Assembly (NCBI GenBank): GCA_031381685.1
Contig: JANMYF010000099.1
Location: forward strand, 1-22,894
Source of the DNA: JANLQX01 sp031381685
GTDB taxonomy: Bacteria > Actinomycetota > Acidimicrobiia > Acidimicrobiales > JANYDT01
Reading direction: 5' to 3'
Length of the DNA: 22,894 bases
The notes under the pieces were generated by a model that did no database searches, was not told the origin of the DNA, and saw only the letters and a list, made by a program, of their open reading frames with translations. Both the position numbers and the translations under genes were made by a program. Shown here piece after piece: positions 15,092 through 22,246 of this stretch (within the stretch, counting starts at the first letter, position 1; every line of letters starts with the position of its first letter).

Positions 15092-16734
15092 GACCTGTCC
15101 CGCTCGAGCAGCACGGCGTCCCCGCGTCGGGCAACAATGTGAACTCCGGGTCGGGCGGCATAGGCCGCAACTCGGCTCTTCCCGGCGACGATCACGTACG
15201 TTGTGGTCGAGCCACGCGGCCAAGCCCGCCACGGATGTCCCTTGTCACCGTCGAAGTACTGGATGGCATCGATCGGTTGCCCAAGTGCGGTCCACCGAAT
15301 GAAGTATTGCGTCAGCTGGTCACCGACCACACCGACATCACCGGCGTTGATGAGTTCGTCACGGTCGCGCATCCACCGTGCCAAGAGGTACGCGTCATGA
15401 TCCATGGGTCCACGCGTGGCAACTTCGACCGACGGAGCCGCGAGGACGATGGCGGCGCTGCTCAACAGGGCGCCGCAGAGAACGAGAGCCGGCCGATTCA
15501 GCACCGTCGACATCACGAAGGCTGCTCCGATGGCAGCCAGGCAGATCGCGAACGGGGCGATCATGAAGACGATCTTCGAGGCCGAGTAGTTCGACACGAT
15601 CTCCTGCGATGCGGCAAATCGGAAGGCCACGTACTGGAGCGTCGTGAGGAAGAACCCGCTCAAGATGACGCCTCCGACGACATCGGTGGTCCGCATGCGC
15701 TGCCACGCCATGTTCCGAATCACCGAGAACAGACCCGCCACGACAAGGGCGGCGAACAGCACTCCACCTCCTGTTGCGCGGCTCAGCGGAAGGATCGAGC
15801 CCTCTTCCGTCGACATCGCTCGCGACGCGCCCAGGTACGGGTACTGGGCCGCAAACGCGAGGCCGCCCAGCCCGAGCACGCCGAGCAACGTGGTGAGGTG
15901 TCGACGGTCCCGGGTGAGCACGAAGAGCACGACAAGCACTCCGGGGACGAGAGGGCCCTGCAGTGGATACGCCGCGATCGATGCCGCTCCGCTCAGAACG
16001 ATCAGGAGCGGTCGCGCGTTGGTGGCAATGCCGACGCAGGCGGACACTCCGAACGCGAGCGCCACCATCTGACCGAAGAAGTAGCTCTCCGCCAACGCAC
16101 CGATCGTGAAGTGACTGAGCATGAATGCACAGGGGAACACGAGAAATCCTGCTGCATGACCTTCGGACCGCCCAAGAGCCGCGCCGACGTATCGGCCCGC
16201 CAGACTGGCCATCGAGACCAACACCACGCCAAGGGCAAGCAGCCCGGAAACCCCGAGCGCTCGCATCGGCGCCACGCCGAAGAGGTCGGACACCAGCGCG
16301 ACGAGTCGATGCGGCAGCAGGAAGTATTCGGAGAACTGGCGCAGCTCGGGCTCGATCTTCGAAGGCAGCCGACCATTACGGGCAATCCAGTCGACCATCG
16401 CCCCGTGGTGTGCGGCATCGACCGACCTCGCGACCGGAAGGAAGTCGGGCCAGCCGACCAGCCTCGGTCCGAGCCCAACAAGGAAAGCACCGACCCCGGC
16501 CAGGGTGACAACATGCCCGGTTCCGAGCCCCACAGGGGACGACCTGCGGTGGGACAAGATCGCCCACCCAGCGACGGCAACGGCTACAACGACGACCGGG
16601 ACGGTCGACGCCACCGTCCGAGGCAGGATCACACCAGCGAGGCCTGCGCCCGCTACGGGGGCGGCAACGACCGACATCGTCGAGGGACGTGCGATCGCGG
16701 CGGCGCGATCATCCGTTCGCTGGACTCCTTTCAC
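15088..16734 (-). CDS. Polytopic membrane protein, GT-C glycosyltransferase-like, 548 aa
   Basis: Roughly a dozen membrane helices are visible, for example VPVVVVAVAVAGWAIL, VVTLAGVGAFLVGLG, ALGVSGLLALGVVLVSMASL and FMIAPFAICLAAIGAAFVM, followed by a soluble C-terminal domain of about 110 residues. The first outer loop carries SVDAAHHGAMVDWIARNGRLP; an acidic/His motif in that loop followed by a G-x-LP segment is typical of GT-C enzymes that use polyprenyl-phosphate sugars. The family call rests on architecture and this loop only. The start is uncertain. GTG at 16734 follows the upstream stop by one base and is used here; ATG at 16677 is an alternative. A strong AAAGGAG site at 16725-16731 has no ordinary in-frame start at the right distance. 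It is the third gene of the operon. Confidence 0.65.
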   Translation of the reverse strand: MKGVQRTDDRAAAIARPSTMSVVAAPVAGAGLAGVILPRTVASTVPVVVVAVAVAGWAILSHRRSSPVGLGTGHVVTLAGVGAFLVGLGPRLVGWPDFLPVARSVDAAHHGAMVDWIARNGRLPSKIEPELRQFSEYFLLPHRLVALVSDLFGVAPMRALGVSGLLALGVVLVSMASLAGRYVGAALGRSEGHAAGFLVFPCAFMLSHFTIGALAESYFFGQMVALAFGVSACVGIATNARPLLIVLSGAASIAAYPLQGPLVPGVLVVLFVLTRDRRHLTTLLGVLGLGGLAFAAQYPYLGASRAMSTEEGSILPLSRATGGGVLFAALVVAGLFSVIRNMAWQRMRTTDVVGGVILSGFFLTTLQYVAFRFAASQEIVSNYSASKIVFMIAPFAICLAAIGAAFVMSTVLNRPALVLCGALLSSAAIVLAAPSVEVATRGPMDHDAYLLARWMRDRDELINAGDVGVVGDQLTQYFIRWTALGQPIDAIQYFDGDKGHPWRAWPRGSTTTYVIVAGKSRVAAYAARPGVHIVARRGDAVLLERDRS

Positions 16735-16735
16735 G

Positions 16736-17191
16736 TCACTGTTCCAGGAGAAGACGGACTCGCCGCAACGAGGTCCGATACGGCAACAGCAAGGTCGTGT
16801 CCGAGTCGCTCTCCGCGATCGACCAGTCGAGTACCGCGGGAACGTTGAGCCCGTCGGGAAGCGCGAAGAACTCCACCAGGTCGGGACGCCGACGGAGAAC
16901 CCGTTCGAGAGCCTCGAGCGCGGTGCGCTCCTTCGACGCAATCGGTTTCGGTGAAACGGATTCCACCGTTTCGATGAACTCCGTCGCCTGCGCGAACGCC
17001 GGGGCGAGTTCGATCCGGGGTGCTGCCGGGAGATCGGGCATCGGCGGACCGATCGGCGTCGGACGCGTTGCGTACCCAACGATCAGAAACACTCCGAGGC
17101 CGATCAGGACCAGCCAGCGCCGCTCGATACGAAATGTTGTCTCCGGCACAGTGTCGTTGGCCGGTTCGCCGTTCGCTGATGAGCTGCTCAC
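16736..17191 (-). CDS. Small membrane-anchored protein with RPDL-W motif, 151 aa
   Basis: This protein has a polar N-terminus, one membrane helix (WLVLIGLGVFLIVGYA, about residues 26-41), a Pro-rich linker (TRPTPIGPPMPDLPAAP), a helical segment and then the 22-residue motif shared with its neighbours at 16823-16888 (RPDL ... DGLNVP ... W). It ends in a basic stretch RTSLRRVRLLLEQ. The GTG at 17191 overlaps the upstream TGA as GTGA and has GGACGGAC upstream; the longer frame to 17257 would lie within the preceding gene. It resembles a detached copy of the C-terminal tail of the O-antigen-ligase-like protein next to it. Function is unknown; a partner of the polymerase/ligase is a reasonable inference. 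Confidence 0.65.
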   Translation of the reverse strand: MSSSSANGEPANDTVPETTFRIERRWLVLIGLGVFLIVGYATRPTPIGPPMPDLPAAPRIELAPAFAQATEFIETVESVSPKPIASKERTALEALERVLRRRPDLVEFFALPDGLNVPAVLDWSIAESDSDTTLLLPYRTSLRRVRLLLEQ

Positions 17192-19053
17192 AGAACGTCC
17201 GTCCACCACGGCGAATGGCGATCGATTTCGCGGAGAACCTTTGGATAGACAAGCCACCCAGGCGCCAAGGCGGAGAACGAAGCATCATCCGCCGGAACGA
17301 ACGACGCCCACTTCAGGGCACCGGGCACCGAGAACCGTCCGTTCGTCGAGAAACGCTCGACGAGTTCGGGGCGAGCGGCAAGCTCCCGACCGAGCATGTC
17401 GAGCTCTGGCAACCTGGCCATTGACGGTCTTCGCACGAGGACCGAGCGCAGCAAGGCCTCCGGAGCTTCGCTCGGGCTGTTCAGGAACCCACACTGGAGT
17501 CGGAGTTCGCGAACGGCAGGCCGGTCATATCCTCGGAGCGGTCTTCCGACGCCGGCATCGATGATCGGCCCGGCGGGGTCAGCGATTCGAAGTTGTCGGA
17601 TGGCGTTCGGGCCGCCGCCGAGACGACGAGCTAATGCGCGCATGGTCGGCGAAAGTGGACCGCATGACGACCATACGCCGGGAAGGGGACGACGTTCAGA
17701 TGCCTGGGCAACCCGGCTCCCGCCGAACGCCGCGGCTGCGAGAACTGCTGCAGCAAGTGCGGATCCGGCCACGACCCGCGGGACGGCGACGACACGTCGC
17801 TCGCGAAGCCTCTCCGCACGCGGACCGCGAAGCGCGGTGACCGGCGCCGCGATGGCGACCAGCACAATGAACGTGGACGGGAGGTTCGAGAAGAAGTCGG
17901 GCTCGGTCATGTTGATCACCACCGCCATCACGATGACGAGCAAACCGACCGCGCCTCTGGCAAACGAACCGCCTGCACATCGCCGCCAGCTTTTCCGAAC
18001 ACCGGCGCTGATGACCCAGAGGAGCAGTACCAACGCCACCACCCCGCCGTCGACGACAGCTTCGACGAAGCCGTTGTGGAGGTGGGCGAGCGGGTAATCG
18101 ATCCCGGCGGCAATTCGAGGCCCGCGGTCGGACTCGAGCAACACGTTTCCGAAACCCCATCCGGTGACCGGCCGTTCGAGGATGTACGGCACGACGTGTT
18201 TCCAGTAGGTGACCCGGGTCCGGAACGATGCCTCACCGAACGTCGTCACCCAGTACGAAGAGGACCGAAACACCAAGCCTCCGACTGACACCATCGCCGC
18301 GAAGACGATGATTCCAATGGGGCCCGACACCCGAAGCCACCGCTGTCCGCGGTGGCGCATCCAGAGGCTCGGCGCGAGCGCGAGCACGGCGCACACAACG
18401 ATCGGCGCGGCGACCAGTGGCGTCCTCGAGCCGCTGCGAGCGATCAGCCACATCGCCAGTCCGATCGATGCCAGAGCCGGCATCGTCCACCGGCGACGGA
18501 GCGCGAGCAGCGCGAAACTCAGGCCGATCGTGAACACGCCGGCGTGGCTGAGGAGGTTGCGATCGATCCAGGATCCGTTGACCGATTCGTCGCCGAGCAA
18601 CCGGGCCGATGGTGAGTCGACGAGCAGAAGCAGGGCGCTATGCACGAGTCCGACGTTCATGCCGACCCAAATGGCGAGCAGGCGATCGGGAAGATCGAGC
18701 GACGGGATCAGGCACAGGACCACTGCCAACCAGGAAAGCTGAGACGTGATCCGATTGACGGTGGTCGACCCGCCGATCGTCCAGAACGTCGAGAGCGCCC
18801 ACCAGCAGACGAGCAGAGGGCCGGCAGGCACCGCTCGCCACAGCGCTGCCACGGACGGGCGGAGCAGGGCGAGCACAATGCCAAGGGCAAGGAACCCGAG
18901 CGCGGGGACGAGGCGAACTGCCGGTTCGTATGTCTTCGGGTAGAGCAGACCGAGCAGGGGGAACGCTGCCCCTGAGGAGAAGAACACCCCGAGGCTCGCG
19001 CCGATCAGGCAGAGGCGCCGCTCGATGTCGCGGTCACGCGCGACCATCACCAT
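17188..19053 (-). CDS. O-antigen ligase/polymerase-like membrane protein (Wzy_C), 621 aa
   Basis: The first 430 residues or so are polytopic, with about 12 helices. They carry the Wzy_C/WaaL-type signature: FRTRVTYWKHVVPYILERPVTGWGFG, then AHLHNGFVEAVVDGG, where the His and Gly/Asn positions are the family's usual conserved ones. Members polymerise or ligate lipid-linked glycans on the outer side of the membrane. A C-terminal extension of about 160 residues follows a further helix; it has Cys in SSCGPL and LQCGFL and the 22-residue RPEL-W motif at 17308-17373. Standard ligases lack such an extension. The ATG at 19053 is chosen over 19191: TAGAGT ends seven bases before it, matching the leaderless pattern, and the translation upstream is not membrane-like. 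It is the first gene of the five-gene operon and ends in a GTGA overlap. Confidence 0.8.
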   Translation of the reverse strand: MVMVARDRDIERRLCLIGASLGVFFSSGAAFPLLGLLYPKTYEPAVRLVPALGFLALGIVLALLRPSVAALWRAVPAGPLLVCWWALSTFWTIGGSTTVNRITSQLSWLAVVLCLIPSLDLPDRLLAIWVGMNVGLVHSALLLLVDSPSARLLGDESVNGSWIDRNLLSHAGVFTIGLSFALLALRRRWTMPALASIGLAMWLIARSGSRTPLVAAPIVVCAVLALAPSLWMRHRGQRWLRVSGPIGIIVFAAMVSVGGLVFRSSSYWVTTFGEASFRTRVTYWKHVVPYILERPVTGWGFGNVLLESDRGPRIAAGIDYPLAHLHNGFVEAVVDGGVVALVLLLWVISAGVRKSWRRCAGGSFARGAVGLLVIVMAVVINMTEPDFFSNLPSTFIVLVAIAAPVTALRGPRAERLRERRVVAVPRVVAGSALAAAVLAAAAFGGSRVAQASERRPLPGVWSSCGPLSPTMRALARRLGGGPNAIRQLRIADPAGPIIDAGVGRPLRGYDRPAVRELRLQCGFLNSPSEAPEALLRSVLVRRPSMARLPELDMLGRELAARPELVERFSTNGRFSVPGALKWASFVPADDASFSALAPGWLVYPKVLREIDRHSPWWTDVL

Positions 19054-19060
19054 TAAACCA

Positions 19061-19066
19061 ACTCTA
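19061..19066 (-). promoter_or_regulatory. -10 box for a leaderless transcript of the five-gene operon
   Basis: On the minus strand TAGAGT is followed by seven bases (TGGTTTA) and the ATG at 19053. There is no ribosome site. The TAG of this box is also the stop codon of the possible gene remnant just upstream. Confidence 0.5.
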
Positions 19067-19236
19067 CTTCGCCAAGCCCTCCCGCAGTTCCTCCCAGCGG
19101 CGGCCGGATGATCGTGGATGCCACCGATACTCGACACCAATGTTCGCACCCACGAAAAGGCGTTCCACTCGCTGCTCGCTTGAGGGCGCATCCCCGGATA
19201 CGAAGCGGACCTGCCCGCCGGAGACGAGCTGAGCCT
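19064..19236 (-). pseudogene. Possible coding remnant, about 57 codons
   Basis: The 183-base gap between two minus-strand genes has one frame that reads like protein, including GGQVRFVSGDAPSSEQ, VERLFVGANIGVEYRWHP and RRWEELREGLAK, and ends in TAG. It has no good start codon: upstream the frame continues as a shadow of the Tat protein gene, and the first in-frame GTG leaves only about 34 residues. It may be the 3' remnant of a deleted gene, a very small gene or chance. I do not recognise a family. Confidence 0.3.
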
Positions 19237-20220
19237 CTACAAGAAGTAACCACTGACCTCGACGGTGACAGCGCACGGCGCCGCAGTAATCATCTTGACC
19301 CGGGACTCGCCACTGATCCGCTGGACGCGAATGAGCGTCGGAAACGTGAGGATTTCGTTGGTCGTCCGCCAATAGATCTGGCCCACGCCGTTGAATGTTC
19401 CGTCGCCGGGGATCACAGTGAAATACCCGGAGGACTCGGTCGCCGAGATGATGATGTTCGCCGAAACGGCGGTCGCCTGCGGCGGGAACTTCGAACCGAG
19501 CCCGAAGTTCACGGTCCTTGTCTCGCCGGTCGAGTGCTTCGGTCCCGTGCCCGGAGCGCCGTTGAAGAATCGATTGTCGTAGACAAGAACGGGTGACGTC
19601 AGAGGGTGCCATTGTCCGGCCGAATCAGGTCCGGCAATCTTGCGGAACTGCGCCGGTATACCGAGCAAGTTGCCCTGACTGTCGACGTTCGTCACTACGC
19701 AGCACCAGATGTCGCCGGCTGCGTTTCGGACAATGTCACCGAGGGAATACCCTCCGGTGGTCGGTGCCCCGGTTGCGATATGAGAACCCATACCGATTCG
19801 TCCGTTACCGCCGGCGAAGACCGCGTAGCCCGAGGTCGAATCTCCGTAGAGGCCAAATCCCTCCGCCGACGCACCTTCGACCCCGGCGCCGGATCGCCCC
19901 GACGCTGAAACGCCCCGGACGCCGGTACCGTTTGCGTTCGAGAATTCTCCACGAACCGCAGCCTTGGTCGCGTCAGCCACGTTGTTGATCCAGGTTGACT
20001 CCGCGCCCGTGAAGGTTCCACCGTCGGCAGCCTCCGCACTGCTGGCGCGGAGAGCCGAGCCCGCGATGCCAGCTGCGCCGACCACGCCGAGTCGGCGGAG
20101 AAACGACCGACGATTCGCGCTGGCGGTGTCGCCAACCTCCGGCTTCACCGACCCACGATCTTCCAAAGTGTTGGGCGAGGTTTCGTCCGCTGGCGTTTCG
20201 GGTCGTTGCGTCGGTGCCAC
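19237..20220 (-). CDS. Tat-exported surface protein, 327 aa
   Basis: The N-terminus carries a twin-arginine signal: RRSFLRR at residues 37-43, hydrophobic LGVVGAAGIAGSAL, and a likely cleavage site after SAEA near 64. The mature part opens with Gly/Ala-rich repeats (GTGVRGVSASGRSGAGVEGAS, GFGLYGDSTSGYAVFAGG). Its last 110 residues form an all-beta domain: VYDNRFFNGAPG, VSANIIISATESSGYFTVIPG and VTVEVSGYFL, a pattern found at the C-termini of secreted actinobacterial surface proteins. Function is unknown; a wall or envelope role is likely. The GTG at 20220 is preferred to the ATG at 20322: TACCGT ends six bases before it, and the longer frame would overlap the divergent flippase gene. The stop is 183 bases before the operon start at 19053. 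Confidence 0.78.
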   Translation of the reverse strand: MAPTQRPETPADETSPNTLEDRGSVKPEVGDTASANRRSFLRRLGVVGAAGIAGSALRASSAEAADGGTFTGAESTWINNVADATKAAVRGEFSNANGTGVRGVSASGRSGAGVEGASAEGFGLYGDSTSGYAVFAGGNGRIGMGSHIATGAPTTGGYSLGDIVRNAAGDIWCCVVTNVDSQGNLLGIPAQFRKIAGPDSAGQWHPLTSPVLVYDNRFFNGAPGTGPKHSTGETRTVNFGLGSKFPPQATAVSANIIISATESSGYFTVIPGDGTFNGVGQIYWRTTNEILTFPTLIRVQRISGESRVKMITAAPCAVTVEVSGYFL

Positions 20221-20226
20221 CTGGCA

Positions 20227-20232
20227 ACGGTA
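20227..20232 (-). promoter_or_regulatory. -10 box for a leaderless transcript of the Tat-exported protein gene
   Basis: On the minus strand TACCGT is followed by six bases and the GTG at 20220. The 45-base gap 20221-20265 therefore holds two divergent -10 boxes 20 bases apart. Each lies roughly where the other promoter's -35 region would be, so mutual interference or shared control is possible. Confidence 0.5.
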
Positions 20233-20252
20233 TCGCACAGGACGCGGCTGGG

Positions 20253-20258
20253 TAAGGT
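20253..20258 (+). promoter_or_regulatory. -10 box for a leaderless transcript of the flippase gene
   Basis: TAAGGT is followed by seven bases and the ATG at 20266. No ribosome site is present. This decides the flippase start against the in-frame ATG at 20206, which lies inside the opposite gene. Confidence 0.5.
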
Positions 20259-20265
20259 ACTGGTG

Positions 20266-21642
20266 ATGGGAGCCCGCGTCGGAAGCCTTGTATCCGGGCC
20301 ACGGGCGGTCTTCACCGATCAACTCCTTTCAGCAGTCAGCAACGCGGCAGTGTGGCTGCTCGCGACAAATCAGCTGGACCGGCCCGAGTTCGCTCGCTTT
20401 ACCCTTCTCATGTCGGGCGCCCAGCTGATCGTCGGACTGTGCCGATCGATACTCGGAGAACCGCTCGCAGTCAGTCTTACGACGTCAGAGACGATCGCCA
20501 TCAACTGGGCACGATTCGGAAGGATGACTTCCATTCTCCTCGGATTCAGTATCGCTGTGACACTCCCCCTTCGTTTGTTCGGAGGAGCGGGCTTCCTGCC
20601 CCTGGTCACCGTCGTCGTTGTTGTCCTACAAGATTTCTTGCGATACGCATCCTTTCGAATCGGACGCGCTGACCTTGCGATGGCCTCGGACTTCGTCTGG
20701 ATCGTGTCCCTGATTGCGCTTCACGCGGCAATGAAATCGTCCGGACGTAGTGGCATCCAGTTCTTCCTTCTCTGGTCGCTTTCAGGCGCCATTGGACTTC
20801 TCGTCCTTGCGTTGTCGCTGTTGCGGTCGTCACCCAGGACGGCGACCGACGTGCCGCTACGGGTGTCGAATTCGCTACGGACACATTTCGCCTTCGCCTA
20901 TCTGCTTTCCGCGTGCTCCGGGCTCGTCCTGCTCTTCATTCTCGCGGCTTCGAGCGGCAGGGATGCGGCGGCCGCGTATCGTTCGGCTCTGACTGTTGCG
21001 TCGGTTGGCACGATGATCGGGTACGCCATTCAGACTGCGCTGGTGGCGGAATTCGGGAAAGCCTTCGCGAGAGGGGCTATCCGATTCCGTACAGCAACGA
21101 TCGCCTTCCCTTGGCTCGCGACCGCCGGTGTCACTGCGACGGTCCTTGTCTTCCGGTTCCCGCTGCTCACGCTCACCAAGCGAGTCCTCGGTCCGAACGC
21201 GGAACTGGGTGTCCCGCTCCTTCTGAACGTCGGTCTCGCCTCGGCCCTCGGCACCGGACTGCTCACCTTGCTTGCGCTCCTCCGGTCCATCGAGCAGTCC
21301 CGCGAGGCACTTCGGCTCGCCGCTCTCACCGCCGTGCTTTCCGTGGCCGTCGCCTTGGCGAACCGGCCCTCGGCCGGGGCCCGAGGACTTGCGAACTCGC
21401 TCGCGTTAGTGAACGGCGTCGTACTGATGATCGGTCTGCTCGTCGCGCTGAGCGTCGAGAAGACTATGACTGGAGTGGGCGCTTCGCGACCAGCATCGAC
21501 TCGAAGCCGACTCCAGCCCACAGAAGCGCTGATGCCCGAAGTGGCGACCCGGTCAGGATCCGACGCATTCGTTGAGCATGGAGCAGCAAGAATCCGATCG
21601 GCCGAAACACCACTGGACGATACGGATCTCGGCACAACGTGA
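20266..21642 (+). CDS. Wzx-like polysaccharide flippase (MOP superfamily), 458 aa
   Basis: About 12 membrane helices are visible, among them FTLLMSGAQLIVGLCRSILG, TSILLGFSIAVTLPL, LPLVTVVVVVLQDFL, FFLLWSLSGAIGLLVLALSLL, FAYLLSACSGLVLLFILAAS and VNGVVLMIGLLVALSV. Size, helix spacing and genomic setting fit a lipid-linked oligosaccharide flippase of the Wzx/MATE-like type, moving glycan units across the membrane. Sequence hallmarks of this family are weak, so the call is by architecture and context. The last 60 or so residues are polar and follow the final helix; they are encoded antisense to the 3' end of the methyltransferase gene at 21464-22153, an unusually long overlap. The ATG at 20266 has a leaderless-type promoter. 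Confidence 0.72.
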   Translation: MGARVGSLVSGPRAVFTDQLLSAVSNAAVWLLATNQLDRPEFARFTLLMSGAQLIVGLCRSILGEPLAVSLTTSETIAINWARFGRMTSILLGFSIAVTLPLRLFGGAGFLPLVTVVVVVLQDFLRYASFRIGRADLAMASDFVWIVSLIALHAAMKSSGRSGIQFFLLWSLSGAIGLLVLALSLLRSSPRTATDVPLRVSNSLRTHFAFAYLLSACSGLVLLFILAASSGRDAAAAYRSALTVASVGTMIGYAIQTALVAEFGKAFARGAIRFRTATIAFPWLATAGVTATVLVFRFPLLTLTKRVLGPNAELGVPLLLNVGLASALGTGLLTLLALLRSIEQSREALRLAALTAVLSVAVALANRPSAGARGLANSLALVNGVVLMIGLLVALSVEKTMTGVGASRPASTRSRLQPTEALMPEVATRSGSDAFVEHGAARIRSAETPLDDTDLGTT

Positions 21643-22153
21643 TCTGCAGGCCTTCGGCAACCAGCGTGCCCCGAATCGCCTCCACGGACGGAACGGCAAC
21701 GTGCGTCGGGTCGTCATGGAAGTTGAGCGTTCCCACAGCGCTGGGCAGCGTGAGCGAGCGAGTGCTTGGAAAAGACAGGTAGAGCACACCTCCCGGAGAC
21801 AGCAGCGATGCGCACACCCGAACCATTGCGTTTGGGTCGGCGAGGTGTTCGAGGACGTGCTTCACGACGATCAAGTCGGCGCGCTCCGATCCGACCGCTG
21901 TCGCGAGATCTCCGAGATAGCTCTCCGGGGGAAACAGTGAAACGTGAAAACCGGCCGGCAGGTTGATCGCGGCCGAGTTTCCTTCGAGATCAGTGCCAAG
22001 GTAACGAATATCGCTGCGAACCCTTGAGAACCGCTGCGGAGAGCCGTTGGCGCAACCAACATCCACGACAACCCCACCGGGTGGCACGTCAAGCAGACAC
22101 CGCGACCACGGAATCTGCTTCTGACGTACGCGCTTCAGGACCTTCCTCACCAT
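21464..22153 (-). CDS. Class I SAM-dependent methyltransferase, 229 aa
   Basis: Motif I is VVVDVGCANGS at about residues 28-38, followed by LGTDLEG, then ADLIVVKHVLEHLADP (the HVLEHL form common in Methyltransf_11/23 enzymes) and LLSPGGVLYLSFPS. It probably methylates a sugar or lipid-linked glycan intermediate. The C-terminus LLLHAQRMRRI...GVGFESMLVAKRPLQS is family-like, so the real gene reaches 21464 and overlaps the flippase gene by 179 bases tail to tail. The ATG at 22153 is preferred because TATCCT ends six bases before it. Upstream in-frame ATGs at 22216 and 22273 are alternatives, but the latter would overlap the divergent glycosyltransferase start. Confidence 0.82.
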   Translation of the reverse strand: MVRKVLKRVRQKQIPWSRCLLDVPPGGVVVDVGCANGSPQRFSRVRSDIRYLGTDLEGNSAAINLPAGFHVSLFPPESYLGDLATAVGSERADLIVVKHVLEHLADPNAMVRVCASLLSPGGVLYLSFPSTRSLTLPSAVGTLNFHDDPTHVAVPSVEAIRGTLVAEGLQITLCRDPYRPVVFRPIGFLLLHAQRMRRILTGSPLRASALLWAGVGFESMLVAKRPLQS

Positions 22154-22159
22154 GCGGGA

Positions 22160-22165
22160 AGGATA
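22160..22165 (-). promoter_or_regulatory. -10 box for a leaderless transcript of the methyltransferase gene
   Basis: On the minus strand TATCCT is followed by six bases and the ATG at 22153. No ribosome site precedes this ATG. The gap 22154-22246 also holds the divergent box at 22234. Confidence 0.45.
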
Positions 22166-22233
22166 CCCGTCGGACTCCGCGACTCGGATGCGCCGCCAAA
22201 GCCACCGTTCGCACATGGCACTCCCGGCCACCG

Positions 22234-22239
22234 TAAGCT
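22234..22239 (+). promoter_or_regulatory. -10 box for a leaderless transcript of the glycosyltransferase gene
   Basis: TAAGCT is followed by seven bases and the ATG at 22247. No ribosome site is seen. It differs from the flippase box TAAGGT by one base. Confidence 0.5.
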
Positions 22240-22246
22240 GGCGGCA

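Noticed and set aside
15139..16848. 569-codon plus-strand open frame opposite the GT-C-like gene
   Set aside because: The translation is extremely His/Arg/Asp/Gln-rich with no hydrophobic core, the mirror of a membrane-protein gene on the other strand.
16735..17079. N-terminal extension of the GT-C-like frame
   Set aside because: It is Arg/Ser-rich and overlaps the small anchored protein gene in another frame; the operon-type start at 16734 is better.
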